From contig NZ_JALPRJ010000061.1 of assembly GCF_030464885.1 (NCBI RefSeq), forward strand, positions 1 to 51,814: 51,814 bases of DNA, written 5' to 3'. The number at the start of each line of letters is the position of its first letter. Position 1 is the stretch's first letter. A program made the position numbers and the translations under genes. The notes beneath the pieces are model-generated. The model was not told the DNA's origin and searched no databases. It saw only the letters and a program-made list of their open reading frames with translations. This document shows, one piece after another, positions 25,616 to 35,379 of this stretch. The stretch comes from Caballeronia sp. SEWSISQ10-4 2. GTDB lineage: Bacteria; Pseudomonadota; Gammaproteobacteria; Burkholderiales; Burkholderiaceae.

Positions 25616-28123
25616 CTATTCCCCCGTCACGCCCGGCGTGACCATTCGACGAATCCGGCTCGCCATGGATTCCAGCGTGAACGGCTTGGTAATCATTTCC
25701 ATGCCGGTGTCGAGGAAACCGTTCGCGCGGGTCGCCGCTTCCGCATAACCCGTCATGAACAGCACTCTCAACGAGGGCCGTGTCGCACGCGCGGCGTCCG
25801 CGAGCTGCCGGCCGTTCAGCCCGGGAAGCCCGACGTCGGTCACCAGCAGATCGATACGTGCGCGCGAATTGAGCATGACCAGCCCGGACGGGCCGTCGAC
25901 GGCTTCGAGCACTTCGTAATCCAGATCGCGCAGGATTTCGCACACCAGTTCACGCACGGAAGCGTCGTCTTCCACCACCAGGATCGCGTGCCGCCCGGCC
26001 GCGCGATGCGCCTCGTTGAGTTCGCTCGTGATTTCCTGCTTGCCGGGATCGCCGGAAAAGCGCGGCAGATAAAGCCGGATGGTCGTGCCCACATCGGGCG
26101 CGCTGTCGATCGTCGCAATCCCGCCCGACTGCTTGGCGAACCCGTAAGCCATCGACAAACCCAGCCCCGTTCCCTGGCCCAGTGGTTTGGTCGTATAGAA
26201 CGGATCGAAGGCGCGCGCCTTGACGTCGGCGGGCATGCCGGCGCCCGTATCCGACACCGATACCATCACGTAGGAACCCGGCGTCACATCGGGATGACGC
26301 GCGGCGAAGTCGTGGCCGAGCTCCACATTGTCCGTTTCAAGCGTCAGACGCCCGCCTTCCGGCATGGCGTCGCGCGCGTTGATCGCAAAGTTCAGCAACG
26401 CGTTCTCGAGCTGGTTCGCGTCGCAGCGCGTGAGCCAGAGGTGCGGATTGCGCACCACGCGCGTCTCGATCGCCTCGCCCATCGTGCGTTTGAGCAGGTC
26501 GTCGATGGAATGCAGCAGCTCGTCCGCGTTCACCGGCTTGGGGTCGAGCGGCTGCCGCCGCGAGAACGCCAGCAGCCGGTGTGTGAGCGATGCCGCCCGG
26601 TTTGCAGCACCGATGGCCATCGAAATAAAACGGTCGATGTCGTTCGTCCGGCCGAGCTGGGTGTATCGGCGGATCAGTTCGAGCGGCCCTGTAATGCCTT
26701 GCAGGAGATTGTTGAAATCATGCGCAATCCCGCCCGTCAGTTGCCCAAGCGCTTCCATTTTCTGCGCCTGGCGAAGCGCTTCTTCGGTTTGCTGAAGCGC
26801 GCGCTGAGTTTCCTTTTCGCTGGTGACGTCGCGGCCGTTGCCGTAAAGCGTGTCGCCTTCGGGCGCGGCGACCCACGATACCCATCGGTAAGAGCCGTCC
26901 TTGTGGCGATTGCGGTTCTCAAAACGCACGAGTCCCGAACGAGCCGCCGATAGCAACGCGGCTTCAGTGGCCTCCACGTCGTCGGGATGAACGATCTCCG
27001 CGAACGACTTGCCGATCAGTTCGTCTTCACGAAAGCCGAGAATATCCGTCCATGCCGGATTGACGGCGCGCAGCACGCCCGCACTGCTCGCGACAATGAA
27101 CAGATCGCGCGAATTGCGCCAGATGCTGTTGCGCTCGCGGGTGCGGGCGTCGACTTCCGCGGCCAGCGAGTCGTTCAGGCGCCGCAATTGCGACTCGCTG
27201 ACCCGCAAGCGCTCTTCGAAGCGCTTATGCCCCGTGATGTCGTAAGTCACGCCGAGATAACGCAAGCCGCCGGCATTGTCCTGGATCGCTTCGCCCCGCC
27301 GCGCCATCCAGCGCTCCTCGCCGTTGTCGGGGCGGCGAATCCGGTATTCGAGGTAATCAAGCGCGCCGGCCGGCATGTCGAGATGCCCGGCGCGCACGCG
27401 TTCACGGTCCTCGGGATGCACGAGTTCCAGCAGATCGTCGAGATGGTATTCATGGCGCGGCGTCAAACCCCATTGCCAGCAAAGTTCCTCCGATACCGCC
27501 ATCCGCCCGCTATGAGGAAACAACTCGAAGGTGCCAATTCCGCCGGCCTGCTGCGCGATCCGCAGACGCTCTTCGCTTTCCCGCAACGCCCGGTCGCCCG
27601 CATGGCGTTCTATCGCGAGCGCCGTCACGCTCGCCACTTGCGCGATGTCGTCCAGTTCCTGGCGCGACGGCGTTTTCGGCACGGAGTAGTAGTTGGCGAA
27701 GGTGCCGAGCAGGCGGCCATCCGCGGCGCGTATGGGCATGGACCAGCAGGCGCGCAGGTCGTATTGCCGGGCGATATCGCGGAAAGCCGCCCAGACCGGG
27801 TCCGTCTGGATATCTTCGACAATCACCGGCTCGCCCCGGAACGCCGCCGCCCCGCACGAACCCATGAGCGGCCCGAATTCGAGACCGTCCACGATGCGGT
27901 TGTAGTCGTCGGGCAAACTCGGCGCAGCGCCGTGAACCAGGCGTTTCCCGGTGGCATCCACGAGCAGCACGGAAGCGCGCAACGGCAATTCGGAGCGGTT
28001 TTCGACCCGATGAATCACGTGTTCGAGCACCTCTTGCAGCGGCATGCCCGCCACGACGCGCCCAAGCACGGCCCGCTCGAATTCGAGCTGGCTCAGCGTG
28101 GAAAACAGCAGAGGTTTCTGCAT
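25616..28123 (-). CDS. Hybrid sensor kinase, GAF-PAS-PAS-HK-receiver
   Basis: About 835 residues with no membrane segment, so a cytoplasmic sensor. An N-terminal GAF domain (about 15-170, 'GSCGAAAFRGEPVIVEDIQT'), two PAS domains (about 190-300 and 335-440, the second with 'DGSYRWVSWVAAPEGD'), a kinase core with the phospho-His at about 468 in 'GGIAHDFNNLLQGITG', an N box 'NFAINARDAM', 'DTGAGM' and 'GTGLGL', and a receiver with its Asp near 764 in 'LLVTDVGLPG'. The open frame begins with TTG; I use the ATG at 28123. Its receiver resembles that of the kinase at 8523, and no partner is adjacent. Confidence 0.9.
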   Translation of the reverse strand: MQKPLLFSTLSQLEFERAVLGRVVAGMPLQEVLEHVIHRVENRSELPLRASVLLVDATGKRLVHGAAPSLPDDYNRIVDGLEFGPLMGSCGAAAFRGEPVIVEDIQTDPVWAAFRDIARQYDLRACWSMPIRAADGRLLGTFANYYSVPKTPSRQELDDIAQVASVTALAIERHAGDRALRESEERLRIAQQAGGIGTFELFPHSGRMAVSEELCWQWGLTPRHEYHLDDLLELVHPEDRERVRAGHLDMPAGALDYLEYRIRRPDNGEERWMARRGEAIQDNAGGLRYLGVTYDITGHKRFEERLRVSESQLRRLNDSLAAEVDARTRERNSIWRNSRDLFIVASSAGVLRAVNPAWTDILGFREDELIGKSFAEIVHPDDVEATEAALLSAARSGLVRFENRNRHKDGSYRWVSWVAAPEGDTLYGNGRDVTSEKETQRALQQTEEALRQAQKMEALGQLTGGIAHDFNNLLQGITGPLELIRRYTQLGRTNDIDRFISMAIGAANRAASLTHRLLAFSRRQPLDPKPVNADELLHSIDDLLKRTMGEAIETRVVRNPHLWLTRCDANQLENALLNFAINARDAMPEGGRLTLETDNVELGHDFAARHPDVTPGSYVMVSVSDTGAGMPADVKARAFDPFYTTKPLGQGTGLGLSMAYGFAKQSGGIATIDSAPDVGTTIRLYLPRFSGDPGKQEITSELNEAHRAAGRHAILVVEDDASVRELVCEILRDLDYEVLEAVDGPSGLVMLNSRARIDLLVTDVGLPGLNGRQLADAARATRPSLRVLFMTGYAEAATRANGFLDTGMEMITKPFTLESMASRIRRMVTPGVTGE

Positions 28124-28337
28124 GGTCGAAAGCAAAAGCCGGTAAGTCAGGCACAGTGCAACGAGCGAAGTGTTCCAAATCTTAGCATCCGGTATGGCTC
28201 AGTCCCGGGTTGCGCTTTTCATGCCCACGACGGCGCGCGCCTATTGTCCCCATCGGGATTATGTTTTAGGTCCACGGGCATACATCGTGCGAGATTTCCC
28301 GGGTCGAAATAAAGCGTTCGCGCGCAACGGATTTCTA

Positions 28338-28520
28338 ATGGCTGTGGAGTCACCCTGCATCAACATTTGCGAATTCGATGGCAAGACCGGGCTGTGCACC
28401 GGTTGCTTGCGAACCAAGGACGAATGCAAGCAATGGAAAAAGCTGAAGAACAAAACCCGGACAAAAATTATCGATGAACGGCCTAAACGCGAGGCTAAGC
28501 TTAAGAAAGCGAAGAAGTGA
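28338..28520 (+). CDS. DUF1289 family protein
   Basis: A 60-residue protein, MAVESPCINICEFDGKTGLC, then TGCLRTKDECKQW and a very basic Lys/Arg tail. The CxxxC…CxGCxRTxxE pattern is DUF1289, a small family with a probable metal site. The upstream extension of the frame lacks family character, so the ATG at 28338 is taken. Function unknown. Confidence 0.88.
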   Translation: MAVESPCINICEFDGKTGLCTGCLRTKDECKQWKKLKNKTRTKIIDERPKREAKLKKAKK

Positions 28521-28647
28521 CGCGAGGCCTCCGCGAGCGCGCAATCGCGTTCTTTTGACAAGCTTTTGACAGACAACAACGCGTGCCGGCCTGACGCGAT
28601 AAAACGACAAGGACACGAAACCCGACTCACTATTCCGGAGTTCAGTC

Positions 28648-28983
28648 ATGACCATCATCGTTCAGTTGAAACGCGTTTTATCGATGTCCGCAGCCGTGCT
28701 CGTCACGTCATTTGCCACTCATGCGACGTATGCGCAAACCATGAGCATGGGCTTAAGCCCAAACGACGACATGCACGCAGCGGCTAACAGTACGAAATTG
28801 ATGCCAAATGCACCGCTCGGCAGCGAGTATCCGACGCACGGCAATCAGCAAGCGGGCGAGTTGAACCTGAATCCTACCGATCCGCGTGCGCAGCTGGTCA
28901 ACGGCTTGCCGAATAACACGCAAAGCGGCGGTTATGGTTCGCCGCTGGCGGGGAATAAAGCGAATGTGCCGCAGGGGTATTAG
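28648..28983 (+). CDS. Secreted hypothetical protein
   Basis: A 111-residue protein with a signal peptide (MTIIVQLKRVLSMSAAVLVT, cleavage near ATYAQ). The mature part is short, Asn/Pro/Gly-rich and probably unstructured, with 'GELNLNPTDPRAQLVNGLPN' in the centre. GGAG is present ahead of the ATG. Likely periplasmic; family not recognised. Confidence 0.65.
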   Translation: MTIIVQLKRVLSMSAAVLVTSFATHATYAQTMSMGLSPNDDMHAAANSTKLMPNAPLGSEYPTHGNQQAGELNLNPTDPRAQLVNGLPNNTQSGGYGSPLAGNKANVPQGY

Positions 28984-29007
28984 GGTTCGATTCACCGGGC
29001 TCTGCAC

Positions 29008-29358
29008 TCATGCGTGCGCGAGAACATTGATGAGCTTGCCGAACGGATCGCGGACATAGAAACGCCGGACGCCCCAGGGTTCATCGACGGGTCCGTATTC
29101 AATCGGGAAACCCGCGCTCTTCATGCGCTCGAGTGCGGTATCGACGTCGTCGACCTCAATCGACAGATCCGGCACCGGCGTGCCGGATCCGCCCTCCGAA
29201 GCCACGCTGATCTGCACGCTCATTTCTGTCTGGGAACCGTAAGTCTGGATCCAGCCGTGATCCATCAGCAGATCGAGACCCAGAACATCCTGATAGAACC
29301 GCTTGGCCCGCGCAACGTCTTGCGTTGCAAGGTTGGCGACGATTCGTTTGACCTTCAT
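29008..29358 (-). CDS. VOC/glyoxalase-family protein
   Basis: A 116-residue protein of one vicinal-oxygen-chelate module: MKVKRIVANLATQDVARAKR, 'FYQDVLGLDLLMDHGWIQTY', 'DLSIEVDDVDTALERMKSAG', 'YVRDPFGKLINVLAHA'. The RFYVRDPFGxLINV ending is typical of the fold, and metal-dependent members use a His/Glu at these places. Substrate cannot be told. GGAGAAAAACGCAG precedes the ATG. Close to the BON-like gene, same strand, 19 bases apart. Confidence 0.88.
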   Translation of the reverse strand: MKVKRIVANLATQDVARAKRFYQDVLGLDLLMDHGWIQTYGSQTEMSVQISVASEGGSGTPVPDLSIEVDDVDTALERMKSAGFPIEYGPVDEPWGVRRFYVRDPFGKLINVLAHA

Positions 29359-29377
29359 CTGCGTTTTTCTCCTTGTT

Positions 29378-29911
29378 TTATGGTGCCTTGAGCGGATCCG
29401 CGAGCGCTTTATACGGTAAAGGATTCGCCTTGGGATCGGTGGTCATGTTGTCGATGACTTGATCGACATCCGCCGTTTTTGCCAGCTCGGACAGGAACTT
29501 ATCCTTATCGAAACCGGGCGATACACAGCCTTGCACATAGATAAACCTTCGCTGCAGCATCAGCCATAACGAGGATTGTTCGCGCCAATGTGTGGCGGGA
29601 TTGATGGTGCTGAGGCGTCGCTGAACGGCTTCGGCTATCTCGGCATCGTAGCGATACGCATTGGACAAACGACACCGCCCCTCCACCCAGCAGCTATTGC
29701 CGCGTTCGATGCGGTAATGGCCTTCTGCCAGCCACTCCTGTTCCGTCTCCAACGGTCCTAAGGGCGTTGGACATTGCGGGATCGCTTTGGAAATCTGGAA
29801 AAACGGATCGTTTCCGCGGTTGCTGAGGGAGTCGTCGGCGAGCGCTGACTGGCTGGCTACCAGTGCCAGTGCCAGCAAACACCACGCGCAGTACTGGATA
29901 AGCGGTTTCAT
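29378..29911 (-). CDS. Periplasmic BON-domain-like protein
   Basis: A 177-residue protein with a signal peptide (MKPLIQYCAWCLLALALVAS, cut near ALA|DD). The mature N-terminal part has 'FFQISKAIPQCPTPLGPLET' and 'HYRIERGNSCWVEGRCRLSN', a form common in Burkholderia secreted BON proteins. A BON-like alpha/beta module follows ('AVQRRLSTINPATH', 'FIYVQGCVSPGFDKDKFLSE'). BON domains bind phospholipid or peptidoglycan at the cell envelope. I chose the ATG at 29911 (AAGAAG ahead) over an upstream one lacking a signal. Probably co-transcribed with the VOC gene. Confidence 0.75.
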   Translation of the reverse strand: MKPLIQYCAWCLLALALVASQSALADDSLSNRGNDPFFQISKAIPQCPTPLGPLETEQEWLAEGHYRIERGNSCWVEGRCRLSNAYRYDAEIAEAVQRRLSTINPATHWREQSSLWLMLQRRFIYVQGCVSPGFDKDKFLSELAKTADVDQVIDNMTTDPKANPLPYKALADPLKAP

Positions 29912-30316
29912 CTTCTTGTACTCACGCAGTTCCCAAGCGGCTACGTTAAACGTCATGACGAATATAACCGATCGAATCGGGCCGGAGAAAGCGGCTTGGA
30001 TCGCGTAGCGCCGTCCTCGCTCATTGGTTCATGGCTCAATCCACCGGCCGATTTCAAGCCGCCGTTGGCGGCATCGTGCCAGGTCCTGGCTGCACGGACG
30101 GTGCGCGTATCTTTAGCGTCCCTAACTCTTTTACGGTACGTGCAGCACGTTAACGATTTCTTCATCTTGCGTCGATGGAGTTCCATGAAACGGCGTCGCA
30201 ACATGAGCGGACGCGATCCGGACTGCGCACCGCACAAGCGTTGAATCGTCCGGTATCGCCTTTTTCGGCCAGCGATCTGCTGACCGTGTCCGACCTTCTT
30301 TTGTGGAGCACTCGAC
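29912..30316. other. Intergenic, no gene seen
   Basis: About 400 bases between divergent genes. The overlapping short frames look like noise. It should contain the promoters of the BON-like gene (minus) and the 30317 gene (plus). No iteron or clear palindrome. Confidence 0.5.
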
Positions 30317-30565
30317 ATGAAGACGTTTAGAATCGTGGTGGCATGCGCAGCCACCCTCGTCGTTGGACACGCATGGGCGCAAGAACAGGCTGCGACCATG
30401 GAAACCGCACAGCCTGCTCAGGACGTCGGCGGCGTGACGGATATGTCCAGAAGCGATGCAGGAGCACCGAAGGGAATTACCCGGCAACAGGTCTATCAAG
30501 ACCTCCTTCGTTCGCAGCAATCCGGAGAGAAAGCCCGGTTGCAAGACCTTTATCACGGTCAGTGA
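30317..30565 (+). CDS. Small secreted DUF4148-like protein
   Basis: An 82-residue protein: signal peptide MKTFRIVVACAATLVVGHAW, cleaved near WAQ|E, then an Ala/Gln/Thr-rich stretch and a DUF4148-like helix 'GITRQQVYQDLLRSQQSGEK'. TGTGGAGCAC lies ahead of the ATG. It is a second member of the secreted family at 13769. Function unknown. Confidence 0.75.
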   Translation: MKTFRIVVACAATLVVGHAWAQEQAATMETAQPAQDVGGVTDMSRSDAGAPKGITRQQVYQDLLRSQQSGEKARLQDLYHGQ

Positions 30566-30682
30566 CGTGGTCAGGTGCTCGTATCCGCACAACGGGGGCG
30601 AGCCGGCACGCTGAGTTTTGCCAGGTGCTCGGCGTGCCGGGAATCCATGACCGGTTCATCTTTCTCCAACGCTTCCACCCCC

Positions 30683-32443
30683 TCAATAGCCAATCCTCCT
30701 TTCGACATTGCGAAACCGCCCGGTTGACCGGTATCGATCAAACCACGCATTCGTACGAAGTTCGCACAGGCGAGACGAGCGTTCGGCAAGCGCCGCGTCA
30801 AGCCAATGAAACATCTCGTCCTGCCTCCCCAGCCGGGCGTAGATCTCCGCAAACAGCAGCGGCGATACATAACCCCTCTGCCGCCGCGCCAGCAAATCCT
30901 GCAAGAACCACTGCAGGAGCGCGTCGTAGCCACCCGCTTCCCACACCGTCCGGATCATCTCCGCGCGAGCGAATTCGTTACACCGCGTCAGCGCGTCGAG
31001 GGTCGCCTCGACCGCCTCCTTGTGCATGCCCTGCACTTCGAACGCGATCGACAACACCTGATAGATCAGCGACGACCGATTGCCACGCCCGTCGGCGAGG
31101 AACTCCCTGATGACATCCTGGTACCGGCCCGATTGCACCATGCCGAATATTCGTGAGCCTTCAAAACCGAGCGGATCGAAGCGCTCGGCACGCTCGAACT
31201 GCGCGTGTCCTTCCGCTTCTCGTCCAAGCACCAGCAACAGTCTCGCGTAGAGGCGGCTGGTTTCAGCGTGATTAGGATTCAGACGCAGCGCTTCGAGAAA
31301 TTCCGCCTCTGCCCGGCGCCAGTCCCAGTCATAGAAATAGTGCACGCCGGCCAGTGCCTGATGGGCTTCAGGCAGGTCCGGGTCCAGTTCCAACGCGCGA
31401 AGCGCGGTTTCCCGCGCCTTCGGATAACCTTGCGACGGTGCAAAAAGGCCGTGTGTCGCGGTCGATCCATAGATATTCGACAAGCCGACGTAACCCAGCG
31501 CGTAGGTCGGATCACGCTCGATGGCGGTCTCGAAGTAGCCGAGCGCGCGGGTGAAGTCCTCGCCGCTCAGCGCATGGTGGGCGGCAAATCCCGCGTGGAA
31601 ATGAACGCGACGGGTCCAGTAATACCGGCCGCGCAGGTACGCATCGTGGGCAGCCGGATCGATGGGAAGCCGTCTTGCCAGCATATGCTGCTGCTGTTCA
31701 GCGAGCGTCGGCGACACTTCACGGGCCAGCGCAGTCCCAACCTCTTTCTGACTATCCAGCGCACCCTGTGCCACCGGCTCATAGGCGCGGCCCCAGATTT
31801 GCGCCTGGTCGGTACAGCGAATCAACTGCGCCAGGATGCGAACCCGCCCGCCCTCCCGCGTGATCGAACCTTCCAGCACATAGTCGACAGCCAGCTCGTG
31901 CGCCATCTCCGCAATGCTTTTGTTGGAGTGCCGGTAACGCGCAGCGGTTGTCCTCGCGATGACGTAGATCTGCTCCGGATGCAGCATGCCGATGTTGGCG
32001 GAAGTCTCGTCTGCGAGCGCATCGCAGAAGCTGTCCTGGGTCGGATCACCGCTTTTGTTTTCAAAGGGCAGGACCAGTACGCGAACGGCGGCTGGCGCGG
32101 CGGTCAGCGGTTCTGCGGACGACGTTCGCACGCCATCGAGACGATACCCCTTGCCCTTGATAGTAAGCAGATACTTCGGGTCGTCGGGATTTTCGCCAAG
32201 CGCGATCCGGATCTTCCGGATCGCCGTATTAATACTGTTGTCTGTGTCCCGGAAAGCGTTGCCGCGCCATAGCGTCCTGACAATGTCGGCACGCGTCACG
32301 AGTTCGCCGCCGCGGGACACCATGAAAATCAGCAATTCCATCGGCAAGCGTTCAAGACGAATGTGCTGCCCCTCGCGGCGCAGTTCGTAGCGCTCGATGT
32401 CGAGCTCTACGTTTCCGATCGTGATGGGTTCGTGTGTCTTCAT
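30683..32443 (-). CDS. CadC-like winged-helix regulator with TPR domain
   Basis: About 586 residues. The N-terminal OmpR/PhoB-type winged helix (about 5-100) shows 'ERYELRREGQHIRLERLPME', 'LVTRADIVRTLWRG' and the recognition helix/wing 'DNSINTAIRKIRIALG…YLLTIKGKGYRL'. A middle alpha/beta domain (about 115-240, 'RVLVLPFENKSGDPTQDSFC', 'DYVLEGSITREGGRVRILAQ') resembles the FlgO/adenylate-cyclase-associated domain of such regulators. TPR repeats follow (about 270-560). There is no membrane segment, unlike CadC itself. The ATG at 32443 has GGAGGG upstream. The MHS transporter gene lies 34 bases upstream on the same strand. Confidence 0.88.
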   Translation of the reverse strand: MKTHEPITIGNVELDIERYELRREGQHIRLERLPMELLIFMVSRGGELVTRADIVRTLWRGNAFRDTDNSINTAIRKIRIALGENPDDPKYLLTIKGKGYRLDGVRTSSAEPLTAAPAAVRVLVLPFENKSGDPTQDSFCDALADETSANIGMLHPEQIYVIARTTAARYRHSNKSIAEMAHELAVDYVLEGSITREGGRVRILAQLIRCTDQAQIWGRAYEPVAQGALDSQKEVGTALAREVSPTLAEQQQHMLARRLPIDPAAHDAYLRGRYYWTRRVHFHAGFAAHHALSGEDFTRALGYFETAIERDPTYALGYVGLSNIYGSTATHGLFAPSQGYPKARETALRALELDPDLPEAHQALAGVHYFYDWDWRRAEAEFLEALRLNPNHAETSRLYARLLLVLGREAEGHAQFERAERFDPLGFEGSRIFGMVQSGRYQDVIREFLADGRGNRSSLIYQVLSIAFEVQGMHKEAVEATLDALTRCNEFARAEMIRTVWEAGGYDALLQWFLQDLLARRQRGYVSPLLFAEIYARLGRQDEMFHWLDAALAERSSRLCELRTNAWFDRYRSTGRFRNVERRIGY

Positions 32444-32477
32444 GTGCCCTCCAGCGAGATCGATTCTTGTGTGCGCT

Positions 32478-33776
32478 TTACAAAGCGCCAACGGCTCCTC
32501 TTGTATCTTTCATCCCGAAAGACGCCATGAATGCGAACGTCGCGCACAGCATCATGAACAGCGCGGGTGCCGGAGGCCAGTGCGTTCGGGTTACCAGAAC
32601 GTTGGCGATCAGGGGAGCCGTTCCTATCGATGCAGCCAGACCGAGATTCATCGCGGTGCCCACGCCGCTGAAACGCACGCCGACCGGAAAGAGCTCCGCA
32701 ATCGCACAGGCGAAGGTTCCGTTGGCGAACGAAGCAACCATGCCGGCCATCACGAACAACACGAACAACACGGGCAGGCTGGCCTGATGACGGGCGACTG
32801 TCACGTAGAAAACGGGGCCGAACAGCGCCGACAACACGGCGCCCAATCGAAAGACATAACGTCGTGGCAGCACGTCACCCATACGCGCCGTGACCAGGAT
32901 GCACGCCGAGACAACGATCACGTACAGGGTCTGCGCCATCGCGATCCGCTGAGGGTCGTAGCCAAGCTGCCGGAGATAAGTGGGCATGTGCGCGACGAAC
33001 AGGCCATTGGACGCTCCCACCAGTACCGTTGCCGCAATGCCTGTTGCAAGGGGCTTGAGATGCCCGCGAAACAACACGGCGAGCGGCTCCTTATGCCGCG
33101 CACCGACGGTTTGCACATACTCGTTCGTCTCCATCAGGGTACGGCGCAGAACGAAACTGAGCAGCCCGATAACGCCACCCAGCAGAAAACCGATGCGCCA
33201 TCCGACCGAGCTGACTTGGTCCGGCGTGAGCACCATTTGCACGGTCAGGTTAATTCCGGCAGCAAGCAGCAACGCCATGTTGACGGCGAAAAACACCATG
33301 CCGCATAAGACGCCACGGTTCTCACGCGTGATTTCCACGGCATAGACGACCGCGCCGGACAGTTCGCCGCCAACGCAAAAACCCTGTGTAAGGCGCAGCA
33401 GAAGCAAAGTCACGGCGGCCGTCATGCCCCACGCACGGTATGAAGGGAGCATTCCAATGAGCAGGGTGGAGACCGATGCAACCATCGCCGAAACGGTGAA
33501 GACGGATCGCCGCCCGTATTTATCGCCGAGACGGCCGAGGGAGATTCCGCCTATTGGTCTTGAGAGATTACCAATTGCAAGGACCGCATACGACAGCGTA
33601 TCCGCCGACATGCCGACGTTAGCCGGAAAAAACTCACGGCCTATCTCGTGCGCAAAAAATCCATAGATGACAAAGTCGAAAGTTTCAAGCGCGCCCCCAA
33701 TGCTGACGAGCAAGATCGTCCAGCGCTGGCGGGGAGTCATCATCTCGTTTCGGATCGGAAGAGAATCGTCGAGCAT
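32478..33776 (-). CDS. MFS transporter, metabolite:H+ symporter (MHS) type
   Basis: A 432-residue protein with 12 predicted membrane helices. It begins MLDDSLPIRNEMMTPRQRWT; 'ALETFDFVIYGFFAHEIGRE' is the helix-1 motif of MHS carriers, and 'GRLGDKYGRRSVFTVSAMVA' is the G-x-x-x-D-x-x-GRR loop after helix 2. 'ELFPVGVRFSGVGTAMNLGL' near the C-terminus is also typical. The substrate is likely an organic acid or osmolyte. GAGGAGGAC sits right before the ATG. Probably an operon with the downstream CadC-like regulator (34 bases). Confidence 0.9.
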   Translation of the reverse strand: MLDDSLPIRNEMMTPRQRWTILLVSIGGALETFDFVIYGFFAHEIGREFFPANVGMSADTLSYAVLAIGNLSRPIGGISLGRLGDKYGRRSVFTVSAMVASVSTLLIGMLPSYRAWGMTAAVTLLLLRLTQGFCVGGELSGAVVYAVEITRENRGVLCGMVFFAVNMALLLAAGINLTVQMVLTPDQVSSVGWRIGFLLGGVIGLLSFVLRRTLMETNEYVQTVGARHKEPLAVLFRGHLKPLATGIAATVLVGASNGLFVAHMPTYLRQLGYDPQRIAMAQTLYVIVVSACILVTARMGDVLPRRYVFRLGAVLSALFGPVFYVTVARHQASLPVLFVLFVMAGMVASFANGTFACAIAELFPVGVRFSGVGTAMNLGLAASIGTAPLIANVLVTRTHWPPAPALFMMLCATFAFMASFGMKDTRGAVGAL

Positions 33777-33993
33777 AGTCCTCCTCGAATCATCGGGAAC
33801 GCACCACCGTGCAGGGACTAGATCGCCTCACAGCGTCTTCCGCGTGTGAGTGCTGACGCTCTACTATCCTAGGACGCGACCGCATGCTATATCCGCCATT
33901 CTGGTAAGAATATTGGCCGACGCCCGGGGATGGTGCATGGAGTGGGATAGGCAGGGAGGACTAGCTGGAGCGACGCGCTTGCATGCGGCTCAT

Positions 33994-34023
33994 TGCCAAG
34001 CCAATGTTTCCAGTGGCTTGGCA
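33994..34023. repeat. Perfect inverted repeat in an intergenic region
   Basis: TGCCAAGCCA, ten bases, TGGCTTGGCA. The surrounding 400 bases (33777-34176) hold no gene. No T-run follows, so a regulator site between the transporter promoter and serA is as likely as a hairpin. Confidence 0.6.
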
Positions 34024-34176
34024 TTCCGGTTCAGGAAGAGCGGTTTAGTCAGGGTGGGTAAATGCCTTTGGCACAGTGTTGATCTCGGGTCGTCTCACAC
34101 TGCGCACAATAAGCTAAGCATCCCGACACTTGTTGATGGAGGAGGCGCAATCTAACGCGCCTTGCATGAAGCTGGA

Positions 34177-35379
34177 TTACTTCACCAGCAGGCGCGTCCG
34201 GATAAAACCGGGTTCCTTGCCCAGTGCCTGTATCAACTCGCTGGAGGGCGCTTTATCCAGATCCGTTACCACGTAGCCGGTCTCGCCCTGCGTCTGCAGA
34301 TGCTGCGCAACTATGTTGGCGCCCTCTCCGGCAAGCCGCGTATTGAGCGTGGCAAGTGCACCCGGAGCATTGCCGTGAACGTTGAGCAGGCGCGCGGGCG
34401 CGTCCAATGGCCCCGGATTGACATGGGGAAAATTGACCGACCCGACGGTGTCGCCTGTCGTCAAAAACGAAATGAGTTTGGTCGCGACTTCGGTCCCGAT
34501 GTTTTCCTGCGCTTCCTCCGTGCTACCGCCCACATGCGGCGTCAGGATTACATTCGGCAGGTGCTGAAGCACGCTTTTGAAAATGTCGGCGTTGGTCTTC
34601 GGCTCCTCCGGGAATACGTCGATGGCAGCCCCGCCCAACCGCTTGTCCTGCAGCGCTTGCGCGAGCGCGTCGATATCGACGACTGAACCGCGCGATGCAT
34701 TGATCAGGATCGCGCCGGCTTTGAAACACGCAAGCGTCGCTGCGTCGATCATGCGGTTCGTCTGGGGTGTCGCCGGTACGTGGAGCGTCACGACATCCGC
34801 GTGCGATACCGCGTCGGCAAGCGATTGTGCCGCGCGGGCGGAACCCAGTGACAACCGCGCTTGCACGTCGTAATACACGACCCGCATTCCCATTGCTTCG
34901 GCCAGCACGCCGACCTGCGATCCAATGTTCCCATACCCGACGATCGCAATGGTCTTGCCCCGCGTTTCGAACGATCCGCTCGCGCCCTTGGCCCATGTCC
35001 CGGCATGCGCCAGCACGCTCTTCTCCGGCACGCGACGCAGCAGCAAGATGGCTTCGGCAATCACCAGTTCAGCCACCGAGCGCGTATTCGAAAACGGCGC
35101 GTTGAAAACAGGGATCCCCGCATGCGCAGCCGCGGTCAAGTCGACCTGCGAGGTTCCAATGCAGAAGCAGCCTATTGCGAGCAGGTGACGCGCGGCATCG
35201 ATTTCCTCTCGCCGGAGATGCGTTGCCGATCGAATCCCGATGAGCTTGTGTGCTTGAAGTGCACGCGTTAATTCCCCGCCGGCGAGCGCACCCGCGCGAC
35301 GCTCGACCTCCAGTTTCGCTTCGCTGAAACGCGCAATCGCGGTGTCGTGGATATTTTCGAGTAGAAGAACAGAGGTCAT
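34177..35379 (-). CDS. D-3-phosphoglycerate dehydrogenase-like (SerA type with ACT)
   Basis: A 400-residue D-2-hydroxyacid dehydrogenase. NAD loop 'IAIVGYGNIGSQVGVLAEAM' near 145-164; catalytic Arg in 'ILINASRGSVVD', Glu in 'DVFPEEPKTNADIF' and His in 'ILTPHVGGSTEEAQ'. A C-terminal ACT domain (about 330-400, 'LLNVHGNAPGALATLNTRLA') is the serine-sensing site in E. coli-type SerA. Length and layout match SerA. Burkholderia usually has a main serA elsewhere, so this copy on a secondary replicon may be a paralogue with another 2-hydroxyacid substrate. Confidence 0.88.
   Translation of the reverse strand: MTSVLLLENIHDTAIARFSEAKLEVERRAGALAGGELTRALQAHKLIGIRSATHLRREEIDAARHLLAIGCFCIGTSQVDLTAAAHAGIPVFNAPFSNTRSVAELVIAEAILLLRRVPEKSVLAHAGTWAKGASGSFETRGKTIAIVGYGNIGSQVGVLAEAMGMRVVYYDVQARLSLGSARAAQSLADAVSHADVVTLHVPATPQTNRMIDAATLACFKAGAILINASRGSVVDIDALAQALQDKRLGGAAIDVFPEEPKTNADIFKSVLQHLPNVILTPHVGGSTEEAQENIGTEVATKLISFLTTGDTVGSVNFPHVNPGPLDAPARLLNVHGNAPGALATLNTRLAGEGANIVAQHLQTQGETGYVVTDLDKAPSSELIQALGKEPGFIRTRLLVK

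Noticed and set aside
25169..26953. 594-codon plus-strand frame opposite the permease and kinase
   Set aside because: Antisense to two well-supported genes and crosses the iteron pair; no family motif.
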